Assembly (NCBI GenBank): GCA_027294925.1
Contig: JAPULM010000213.1
Span: 1-5,246, forward strand
Length of the DNA: 5,246 nucleotides
Origin: a bacterium
Lineage (GTDB): Bacteria; Tectomicrobia; Entotheonellia; Entotheonellales; Entotheonellaceae
Direction: 5' to 3'
Within the stretch, counting starts at the first letter, position 1; each line of letters starts with the position of its first letter. This document shows, piece after piece, positions 1 to 5,246 of the stretch. Under the pieces are notes generated by a model. It searched no databases and was not told the DNA's origin. It worked only from the letters and a program-made list of their open reading frames with translations. The translations under genes were made by a program, and so were the position numbers.

Positions 1-251
1 ATCACATGGTCACCGGGCTTCAGTGTCGTCACGGCACTGCCCACCCGCTCGACCACGCCTGCGCCTTCATGACCGTACACGGCCGGACATGGGATCGGAA
101 AGAACCCGTCACGCGCGTGCACATCGGTCTGGCAAATGCCGCTCGCCACTACGCGCACCAGAACCTCCTGCGGTCCCGGCTCGGCAACCTCGAGCGTTTC
201 GATCGTCCAGCGTCCATGCCTCTCAGGCATCACAGCTGCTCTCGCTTGCAT
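1..251 (-). CDS. Zinc-dependent alcohol dehydrogenase (MDR superfamily), N-terminal part; runs off the left edge
   Basis: The 83 visible residues form the GroES-like N-terminal half of a medium-chain zinc alcohol dehydrogenase, an enzyme that interconverts an alcohol and an aldehyde or ketone using NAD(P). The protein opens with MQARAAV, followed by TIETLEVAEPGPQEVLVRV (residues 16-34), then GICQTD with the catalytic-zinc ligand Cys40, and GHEGAGVVERVG (60-71) with His61 and Glu62, the second part of the zinc site. The order and spacing are those of aryl/benzyl-alcohol-type dehydrogenases, but the substrate cannot be told from this part. I chose the ATG at 251 because GGGAGA lies seven bases upstream and because MQARAAV matches the usual start of the family; an internal in-frame ATG at 230 lacks both. 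The structural-zinc Cys cluster and the Rossmann domain lie outside the window. The gene sits just downstream of broken genes, so its promoter is unclear. Family assignment is secure; substrate is unknown. Confidence 0.9.
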   Translation of the reverse strand, partial: MQARAAVMPERHGRWTIETLEVAEPGPQEVLVRVVASGICQTDVHARDGFFPIPCPAVYGHEGAGVVERVGSAVTTLKPGDHV

Positions 252-345
252 TGATCTTCTCCCGCAACTGATTGACTACATGATTGCGCAGCGACCAATG
301 CTGGTCCGTCACACTGGTCTCGGCCAGTTTGAGCAGCGTGGTCAT
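223..345 (-). other. Unrecognised 40-codon open frame between the broken transporter gene and the dehydrogenase
   Basis: The frame begins MTTLLKLAETSV, continues with a helix-like stretch (VVNQLREKINA, residues 23-33) and ends at a TGA inside the dehydrogenase gene, overlapping its start by 29 bases. Its ATG at 345 overlaps the stop of the substrate-binding-protein stump, with TGA directly upstream in its own frame. Codons favour G or C in third position (CTG, CTC, GCC, GAG, GTG), which looks coding-like. I do not recognise the product, and it does not resemble the next part of a family 5 binding protein. It could be the 3' end of another gene joined here by deletion, a small real gene translationally coupled to the dehydrogenase, or chance. 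No clear Shine-Dalgarno site precedes its ATG. Confidence 0.2.
258..263 (-). promoter_or_regulatory. Shine-Dalgarno site of the alcohol dehydrogenase
   Basis: On the minus strand GGGAGA precedes the ATG at 251 with a seven-base spacer (AGATCA plus the adjoining base count to the start). It decides the start codon in favour of 251 over the in-frame ATG at 230, which has no comparable site. Confidence 0.6.
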
Positions 346-642
346 ATATCGGCATCAAACACTTCCCCATTGTGAAAGGTCACCCCCTGCCTGAGGATGA
401 CTTCCAGGGTGCGGTCAGTGAGCCGGCGCCAGCCGGTGGCCGCGTGGCACGAGCTTTCCCTTTATATCGGCCTCCATGAAGTGCTCGAAGACGTTAAATG
501 TCATGGAGATCCAGTTCACAGGACTTTTATCGACAATCCGCAGCTCTCCCCGCGGTGCTGGGGGCTGATCTGCTGCGCTCAGGGCGCTCCATCTGAGGGT
601 GACGAGCGCGAGGACAATGCCACACACGACGAGTTTTTTCAT
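342..642 (-). pseudogene. ABC-transporter substrate-binding protein, family 5 (peptide/nickel type): truncated and frameshifted stump
   Basis: The intact ancestor would be a periplasmic protein of roughly 500 residues that delivers peptides or similar solutes to an ABC importer. A good Shine-Dalgarno site (AAAGGAG at 654-648) precedes the ATG at 642. The product starts with a signal peptide: Lys2-Lys3, a hydrophobic core (residues 4-16) and a likely cut after ALSA (20-23). Then come RGELRIVDKSPVNW (31-44), MTFNVFEHFME (47-57) and GKLVPR (62-67), the usual opening of these binding proteins. This frame stops at 415. From about 440 the neighbouring frame resumes the same protein: ATGWRRLTDRTLEV, then LRQGVTFHNGEVFDADI, ending at TGA 344-342. 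A loss of two bases (or gain of one) near 441 joins the two. Only about 100 residues remain, and no permease or ATPase genes are visible. Translation of the stump may still start, but no functional transporter component can result. Confidence 0.85.
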
Positions 643-674
643 GGGTGCTCCTTTGGAAGGAAGCGATGCTCCGT

Positions 675-794
675 CTAGTCACTGATGGTGTAGCCCAGGC
701 TGGCCAGAGTGCCCACGATACGATGATAGCCCCAGGAACGATTCTCCTGATCGACGCTCCCCGTGATATAGGCAAGCAACTTTGTCCAGCTCAT
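675..794 (-). pseudogene. Transposase remnant (integrase-core type) with internal deletion
   Basis: The frame reads MSWTKLLAYITGSVDQ (residues 1-16) and then directly ENRSWGYHRIVGTLASLGY, ISD, stop TAG. From memory of a widespread family of rve-type transposases, LAYITGSVDQE belongs at the very N-terminus, whereas ENRSWGYxRIxGxLxxLGYxISDQT belongs more than 80 residues further on, just before the catalytic integrase core. The part between them is missing and the reading frame is kept across the join. The final TAG stands where the family normally has the Gln codon CAG, after which the next codon (ACG, Thr) still fits and the similarity then ends. No DDE catalytic core remains, so it cannot transpose. 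GGGAAAGG lies shortly upstream of the ATG at 794. Neither end of the original insertion sequence can be recognised. It sits 32 bases before the transporter stump, suggesting that insertion and decay destroyed that locus. Confidence 0.8.
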
Positions 795-861
795 GGGCCT
801 TTCCCGTTCGGTTTTTCTATTCATCTTGACGCTGAGTATGGGTGATTGAGAGGCGTAAAAC

Positions 862-895
862 AAGTCAAAGAGCGGGGTTCGAGTTATTTGACCTT
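862..895 (-). terminator. Weak inverted repeat downstream of the cyclase gene, possible terminator
   Basis: On the minus strand, seven bases after the cyclase stop codon, AAGGTCAAA pairs with TTTGACTT (one bulged G) around a 17-base loop, and TTGTTTTA follows closely. This is the only hairpin next to the end of the signalling genes. The stem is short and AT-rich and the loop is long, so it would be a poor intrinsic terminator. It may equally be part of the decayed insertion-sequence end next to it. Confidence 0.25.
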
Positions 896-901
896 ACGTG
901 G

Positions 902-1966
902 CTAGGTGTGCGGCACAAGTCCAGTGAGGCGATAAATATCAACGGCCTCAGCCATGTTTTTAAGACGTCGTCGGCCAAGTTTTTGCATCTCGTAGTAGGC
1001 ACCGAGGCGCCGTACCGTTTCGGGTCCTGCTAAAATTTGCCCGCTTTCTGCCAGACCAGACAGGCGAGCGGCAAGATTGGTAACAGGACCGCTAGCCGTG
1101 AACGTCCAACGCTCTCCCCGTGCACCCTTAAAACGGGTTGATCCAACTAGCGCTATACCTGAATCGAGTCCCATATGAATATCGAGCGGTTGTCGATCAT
1201 TCTCTGCATTGAGCGTCTGGGTTATGGTAAGCAAATCGAGAGCGGTATTGGCCGCTACACGAGCATGCGACTGCATACCCGAAGGCTGGAAAATGGCCAT
1301 AAACCCATCTCCCGCAGTCTCATTCATGTCCCCGCCAGCATCTTGAATACGATCTAAATAGGATGAAAAATACCGTTCTACTAATGTATTCAGCATCGCT
1401 GGAGGTAACTGCTCACTAAGACGAGAATAACCGCTGATGTCGAGAAAGAGCACTGAAACATCTCGTTCGCATTTAGCAAGCTCAGGAGCCTCGGGATTCG
1501 CCGTAACAATGCGTTTGACGGCATCAGGTACAAACTTGGCAAAATGGTCTTTGATACGACTCAACTCACCAAGTTTGCGTTCCATTGTATGTTTCAGTCT
1601 TAAGGCAGTCTGAATACGGGCCAGTAGCTCGCGCTCATTGACGGGTTTGGTAAGAAAATCATCAGCACCTGCTTCAATACCTTTAATGCGGTCGTCAACG
1701 GCGTCTAGAGCCGTCATAATGACAATAGGGATCAGGCGTGTCGCTTCATTCTCTTTCAGGATACGACACACACTAAAGCCGTCCAAAACAGGCATCATGA
1801 CATCCAGAAGAATGAGATCAGGCGCCTCAGCCGCCACCAGATCCAAGGCCTGCTGCCCATTCGAGGCGCTGACTGTTTGGTAACCGTGATCCTCGAGTTC
1901 CTGCTCCAGCACATCAACATTGAATGGCTCGTCATCGACGATTAAAATCTTGGATTGTGCTGCCAT
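902..1966 (-). CDS. Response regulator with class III adenylate/guanylate cyclase output domain
   Basis: This 354-residue cytosolic protein joins a receiver (residues 5-122) to a cyclase homology domain (about 168-348) through a helical linker (123-165) that contains the FVPDAVKRIV segment often seen before such domains. Receiver residues are complete: Asp11-Asp12, phospho-acceptor Asp55 in LILLDVMMP, Thr85 and Lys107 in TKP. The cyclase keeps both metal-binding aspartates, Asp176 (FLDISGYSRLSEQL) and Asp220 (ETAGDGFMAIF), 44 residues apart as in known enzymes, and the transition-state pair Asn297 and Arg301 (VTNLAARL). Activity is therefore likely, as a homodimer making a cyclic nucleotide from a nucleoside triphosphate. 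The purine-selecting Lys is Glu216, as in guanylate cyclases, while the second selecting position is Thr290, as in class IIIb adenylate cyclases; substrate is thus uncertain. The ATG at 1966 has GGGGA about nine bases upstream. It follows the single receiver gene after 33 bases, so the two are probably co-transcribed. Confidence 0.95.
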   Translation of the reverse strand: MAAQSKILIVDDEPFNVDVLEQELEDHGYQTVSASNGQQALDLVAAEAPDLILLDVMMPVLDGFSVCRILKENEATRLIPIVIMTALDAVDDRIKGIEAGADDFLTKPVNERELLARIQTALRLKHTMERKLGELSRIKDHFAKFVPDAVKRIVTANPEAPELAKCERDVSVLFLDISGYSRLSEQLPPAMLNTLVERYFSSYLDRIQDAGGDMNETAGDGFMAIFQPSGMQSHARVAANTALDLLTITQTLNAENDRQPLDIHMGLDSGIALVGSTRFKGARGERWTFTASGPVTNLAARLSGLAESGQILAGPETVRRLGAYYEMQKLGRRRLKNMAEAVDIYRLTGLVPHT

Positions 1967-1970
1967 AAGA

Positions 1971-1985
1971 ACGGTTCCCCACCGT
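1971..1985. repeat. Small inverted repeat around the cyclase Shine-Dalgarno site
   Basis: ACGGT and ACCGT form a five-base-pair stem with a five-base loop. On the minus-strand transcript the loop is GGGGA, the likely ribosome binding site of the cyclase gene starting at 1966. If formed, the hairpin would present the site in a loop rather than bury it. The stem is short and chance occurrence is quite possible. Confidence 0.2.
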
Positions 1986-1999
1986 CAGCCATTGCCATG

Positions 2000-2359
2000 C
2001 TAAGCCAAAAAATGTGCAAGCTTTTTATACAGTAAGTCTTCATCAATAGGTTTGGTCAAGTAATCATCGCAGCCGGATTGACGAGCCTTTTCCTCGTCGC
2101 CCATCATCGCGTGGGCCGTCAACGCAATGATGGGAATATGTCTGAGCGCTACGTTAGCTTTAATGCGCCGGGTCGCTTCCCAACCATCTACAACAGGCAG
2201 AGACAAATCCATCAAGATCAAATCGGGACGTTGCAATTCGGCCATTGCAATACCGGCGGCCCCATCGACAGCAGTCAGAATCTGATAGTCATCCTCAAGC
2301 AGTTGGACGAGCAAATCACGGTTAAACTCAGCATCTTCTACAATCAAAATCCGTTTCAT
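2000..2359 (-). CDS. Single-domain response regulator (CheY/DivK-like receiver)
   Basis: The protein is 119 residues long and consists only of a receiver domain, the length expected for CheY, DivK or Spo0F-like proteins. All functional positions are present: acidic pair Glu8-Asp9 in LIVEDAEFNR, phospho-acceptor Asp51 in LILMDLSLPVVDGWEATRRI, Thr81 in IALTAH and Lys103 in LTKPID. There is no output domain, so it must act by protein contact or as a phosphate shuttle or sink. The EDxxxNRDLLxxLLE pattern and the GWEATRRIK helix are typical of receivers that accept phosphate from hybrid kinases. It lies between a hybrid kinase and a receiver-cyclase, which suggests an intermediate or competing acceptor in that pathway. 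ATG at 2359 is the natural start because MKRILIVED begins the first strand; its ribosome site is weak (GAAAG or GAG just upstream). The stop is TAG, 33 bases before the cyclase gene. Confidence 0.95.
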   Translation of the reverse strand: MKRILIVEDAEFNRDLLVQLLEDDYQILTAVDGAAGIAMAELQRPDLILMDLSLPVVDGWEATRRIKANVALRHIPIIALTAHAMMGDEEKARQSGCDDYLTKPIDEDLLYKKLAHFLA

Positions 2360-2389
2360 GATCTCATGCTTTCAATTGCAGGCTGTCAG

Positions 2390-2408
2390 TTGATACCCGT
2401 CTTATCAA
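2390..2408. repeat. Inverted repeat TTGATA-N7-TATCAA upstream of the receiver gene
   Basis: Two perfect six-base arms lie 31 to 49 bases before the start codon of the single-domain receiver. The position and spacing would suit an operator or a small hairpin in the leader. No convincing sigma-70 pair lies beside it: TTGATA could serve as a -35, but nothing like TATAAT follows at 16-18 bases. Function is unproven. Confidence 0.25.
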
Positions 2409-2528
2409 AACAGGCCCGATGGGTTCGAACACATTCTTTACGGTGCCTTTCATACCTCCTCTCATCACCGCACCCACCCTATCTGCGGCGGGGGAGGGGA
2501 CAGCGTGCAAGAATATGAGTCCGGGTAC

Positions 2529-5246
2529 TTACGTTTCAGCAGAATAAGTTTGCAAAGAAGTCCTTAACTCCTGCATCAGAACCTGACGTTCCAAGCCACC
2601 CTTTTGGATGACCGTCAGAACTTGTTGTTGCAGCAAGCTCTTCTCTTCTTGGCTCAGCGTTTTCGCGGTAAGAACAATAACCGGAATGGTCCGCCCACGA
2701 TCATCTTGTTGCAGGGCCTCAATCACCCCAAACCCGTCCAGGTGAGGCATCATCAAATCAAGCAAAATGATGTCTGGCCGATGCTCTTTAACCATCTTCA
2801 GGGCCGCCAAGCCGTCACTTGCGGCTTCGATATCGTAGCGTTCCCCTTCGAGTAGCTGGCGCACTAGCTCTATGACTAAGGGATCATCATCAACCACCAA
2901 TAGGCGTCCCTGCCGCGAAGAAATTCGTGCCAGGGTAGACAAAATTGAGTCGTGATCAAACGGTTTGAGCAAGTAATCAAAAGCGCCTAAACGATACCCA
3001 AGGTCTTTCTGATCAATAATTGACAGGACAATGATGGGTATATCACGGGTGGTCAAATCCGCTTTGAGTTCGTGCATCACCTGCCAACCGTCTTTATGCG
3101 GCATCAAAATGTCAAGGATGATGGCAAAGGGCTCCAGTTCCCGTGCTCTCTGTATCCCCTCGGCCCCACTGACAACACCTTCCACCTGGTATCCCGCCTC
3201 GCTAAGATTCTCTTGCAACAGGTATAACATATGGGGATCATCATCGATCACCAACACCACCTTGCCATGCTTCAGTACGCTGGCCGCTCCCTCATGTTCG
3301 AACGGGGAAACAATGTCCGCTGGCAGATGCTCTCCACCGTACCGCAGCGGAATCGTGATGGTAAAGGTCGAACCGACTCCTGCCGAACTTTGTAGCGTAA
3401 TATCTCCCCCCATGAGATGAGCTAGGTGGCGGCTTATCGGTAAGCCTAAACCGGTCCCACCATACTGACGGGTAGTACTGCTGTCAGCTTGACTGAATTC
3501 TTCAAAGATGCGCTCTAACGCCTCCTCTGCAATGCCGATCCCCGTATCTGTAACGCCAATTGCTATATCGCTCCCCTGTTGGCTAGCGGTAACCGTCACA
3601 AACCCCTGCTCAGTAAATTTGACTGCGTTACTCAACAGGTTCATCAGGATTTGTTTCAATTTATCCTCATCCGTATACAGCATTGGAAGGTCATCATTAA
3701 CGGCCTTCACTAACTTCAAACGATCGCTGTCAATCATCGGCTCAACAGTGCGTAGGCATGTATCAATAAGCGGTTGAAGGTTAAAATCCATGGGGTAGAT
3801 TTCAATACGTCCCGCTTCAATCTTTGACAGATCTAGGATGTCGTTGATTAACCTCATCAGGTGATCGGCACTGATCCGTATCTTTTCAAGGTTTTCATAC
3901 TGCCTGGGTTCTAACACGTCCTTTGAACGACGCATGACCAAACGGGTAAAACCGATGATGGCATTCATTGGGGTGCGCAACTCATGCGACATATTAGCTA
4001 AAAATCCCGATTTGTGGCGCGAGGCGGTTTCAAGTTTCTGGTTCGTCTCTTGCAACTCCCTAGTCCGCTCTTCAACCTTTGTCTCAAGCTCGGCCGTATG
4101 TCGCCTGACCTGTTCGTAAAGCCTGGCGTTCTCGATTGCGATTGCCCCCTGATCAGCCAAGGCGCTCAGCAACTGTTGGTCTTCCTGGCGAAATCTGTTC
4201 GGCCTATAGCTAATGGCATACAAGATGCCGATCACCATATTACGAGCCTTGAGAGGAACCCCAATCCAAGAGCGCAAGCCAGCTTCTCGCACCATGTGAA
4301 AAAACGGGCTATCCACATAGTCCACCAGGTAGTCGTCCACCAACACCGGCTCACCGGCCTCGATGACACGCCCGCCGATGCCTTTGCCAGGGCCGATCGG
4401 AGCCGCCACAATGGCTTCAGTAAGCTTGCCACTAAAGGCTTGTATGGCAAAACTGTCACTTCCTTCTTGGCGCAACGCCAATTGACTCGCATCTGCCTGT
4501 AAAAGCGAGTGGGCACGTTCAACGATAAGATTCAAGATCGGCTCAAGATCAACGCGGGACAAAACTTCCTGGCCAACCTCATACAGCGCCGTCGTCTCGA
4601 CCACTTTACGTTGCAAAGCAGCTTCATTTTGCGCCAGACTCGCCGCCATCTTATTAAACGATTGGGCCAAGCCGCCAATCTCGTCTTGAGAATCATTGTC
4701 AACCCTCACAAAGCGTTGACCGGCCGCAATGCGATTGGCGGCCTCGGCGAGTTGGCGGATGGGATCAGCAAGGCGGCGCACACGATTAATGGTGAGAATT
4801 AAAGCGATACCTAAACTAAGGGCTGTAATAATGACAAAGTAACGCGTAATCACTACCGTGGTATGGCGAAAATCTTGCAAAGGGTAGACGAAATCAAGAA
4901 CGACAGCGCCTAAAAAAACCGCCTGTCGGTCCGCACTAGATGCTTGATACACAGGCATCGCATATATTCGCTCAGCGGCTGTGGCCGACAGGTACGTTTG
5001 TTCGGGCGAGCCGCCTTTGACAGCGGCAAAAAAAGCTGCGCCTTCAACATGCTGTCGGTCTCCCCTAATGCGACCATCCCTTACCTTGGCTACTTCCATG
5101 CCATTATAGTCCACAAAACGAACCTGAGGATAGATCAATTCGATACTATTACTGCGATCGGCAAATCGTTTCAGCGAACGTTCGAGTTCACGCCGATAGA
5201 CTTCCGCTTCTTCCGTAAGACCATAAGTCTGATTTTTATAATAATC
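2529..5246 (-). CDS. Membrane-bound hybrid sensor histidine kinase with GAF domain and two C-terminal receivers; start beyond the right edge
   Basis: The frame stays open to the window edge, giving 905 visible residues (numbered from 5246). The TTG at 5138 is merely an internal Leu codon. Order of domains: extracytoplasmic Cache-like sensor, C-terminal part (1-127, with QVRFVDYNGMEVAKV); a transmembrane helix (about 130-154); HAMP (153-206); GAF (220-376, with GVPL and ENARLYEQV); coiled coil (376-412); HisKA with phospho-acceptor His421 in SHELRTPMNAIIGF; HATPase with N box Asn536/Asn540, G1 DTGIGI (567-572) and G2 GGTGLGL (596-602); receiver 1 (about 663-778) with Asp668-670, acceptor Asp712, Ser742 and Lys761; receiver 2 (781-900) with Asp786-788, acceptor Asp830, Thr860 and Lys882, the Lys being followed by Gly-Gly instead of Pro. 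All catalytic residues are present, so it should autophosphorylate. The first transmembrane helix and the rest of the sensor lie outside. No HPt domain is present. The receiver and cyclase genes downstream are the likely partners; the 169-base gap leaves room for a separate promoter. Confidence 0.96.
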   Translation of the reverse strand, partial: DYYKNQTYGLTEEAEVYRRELERSLKRFADRSNSIELIYPQVRFVDYNGMEVAKVRDGRIRGDRQHVEGAAFFAAVKGGSPEQTYLSATAAERIYAMPVYQASSADRQAVFLGAVVLDFVYPLQDFRHTTVVITRYFVIITALSLGIALILTINRVRRLADPIRQLAEAANRIAAGQRFVRVDNDSQDEIGGLAQSFNKMAASLAQNEAALQRKVVETTALYEVGQEVLSRVDLEPILNLIVERAHSLLQADASQLALRQEGSDSFAIQAFSGKLTEAIVAAPIGPGKGIGGRVIEAGEPVLVDDYLVDYVDSPFFHMVREAGLRSWIGVPLKARNMVIGILYAISYRPNRFRQEDQQLLSALADQGAIAIENARLYEQVRRHTAELETKVEERTRELQETNQKLETASRHKSGFLANMSHELRTPMNAIIGFTRLVMRRSKDVLEPRQYENLEKIRISADHLMRLINDILDLSKIEAGRIEIYPMDFNLQPLIDTCLRTVEPMIDSDRLKLVKAVNDDLPMLYTDEDKLKQILMNLLSNAVKFTEQGFVTVTASQQGSDIAIGVTDTGIGIAEEALERIFEEFSQADSSTTRQYGGTGLGLPISRHLAHLMGGDITLQSSAGVGSTFTITIPLRYGGEHLPADIVSPFEHEGAASVLKHGKVVLVIDDDPHMLYLLQENLSEAGYQVEGVVSGAEGIQRARELEPFAIILDILMPHKDGWQVMHELKADLTTRDIPIIVLSIIDQKDLGYRLGAFDYLLKPFDHDSILSTLARISSRQGRLLVVDDDPLVIELVRQLLEGERYDIEAASDGLAALKMVKEHRPDIILLDLMMPHLDGFGVIEALQQDDRGRTIPVIVLTAKTLSQEEKSLLQQQVLTVIQKGGLERQVLMQELRTSLQTYSAET

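Noticed and set aside
6..375. Several plus-strand open frames of about 80 codons at the left end
   Set aside because: They are rich in Arg, His and Ser as expected for antisense readings of GC-rich genes, and they lie opposite the dehydrogenase and transporter stump.
795..863. Upstream extension of the transposase remnant to 863
   Set aside because: The extra 23 residues do not fit the family, which begins at about MSWTKLLAY, and GGGAAAGG precedes the ATG at 794.
835..880. Promoter with TTGACT on the minus strand upstream of the transposase remnant
   Set aside because: No acceptable -10 box follows at 16-18 bases; CATACT occurs only after 22 bases, and the TTGACT is part of the inverted repeat.
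2486..2502. G-quadruplex in the plus-strand G-rich run of the kinase-receiver gap
   Set aside because: There are only two or three G runs close together, not four of equal length.
2078..2518. 146-codon plus-strand open frame
   Set aside because: It lies opposite the receiver gene and the gap, and its product has no recognisable motif, whereas the minus strand encodes a complete receiver.
4014..4502. 162-codon plus-strand open frame and similar frames opposite the kinase
   Set aside because: All are shadows of the kinase; the products lack family motifs and the minus-strand frame shows unbroken domain matches.
2529..5138. Kinase gene starting with TTG at 5138
   Set aside because: The frame is open for another 36 codons up to the window edge, the upstream residues form a plausible sensor-domain helix, and a sensor kinase of this type needs a first transmembrane segment before it. 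The true start lies outside.

Overview
All genes in this window read on the minus strand, so the order of transcription runs from position 5246 down to position 1. The right-hand 4.3 kb is a signal-transduction cluster. It contains a large membrane-bound hybrid histidine kinase whose start lies beyond the right edge (5246-2529), a stand-alone CheY-like receiver (2359-2000), and a response regulator whose output is a class III nucleotide cyclase domain (1966-902). Together they hold four receiver domains, one transmitter and no DNA-binding output. The simplest reading is that a periplasmic or envelope signal is passed through phosphorylation to control synthesis of a cyclic nucleotide. The cyclase carries Glu where adenylate cyclases usually carry the purine-selecting Lys, so its substrate is an open question.

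The left-hand 0.9 kb is a patch of broken genes ending in an intact gene start. From right to left it holds a weak hairpin that may end the signalling transcript, a transposase remnant with an internal deletion (794-675), the frameshifted N-terminal stump of a family 5 ABC-transporter substrate-binding protein (642-342), a 40-codon open frame of unknown origin (345-223), and the first 83 codons of a zinc-dependent alcohol dehydrogenase (251-1) that runs off the left edge. The dehydrogenase start is well supported by a Shine-Dalgarno sequence and by the family motifs.

The organism is a bacterium of medium GC content. Multi-receiver GAF hybrid kinases, a REC-cyclase regulator, this transposase type and this kind of substrate-binding protein together recall large-genome environmental lineages such as Tectomicrobia/Entotheonella, Rokubacteria, Deltaproteobacteria in the old sense, or Planctomycetes. 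This is inference from family resemblance only and is not secure. I see no CRISPR array, tRNA, rRNA or intact insertion sequence. No single element here is clearly a new system; the most interesting points are the cyclase active site and the kinase/receiver/cyclase architecture.
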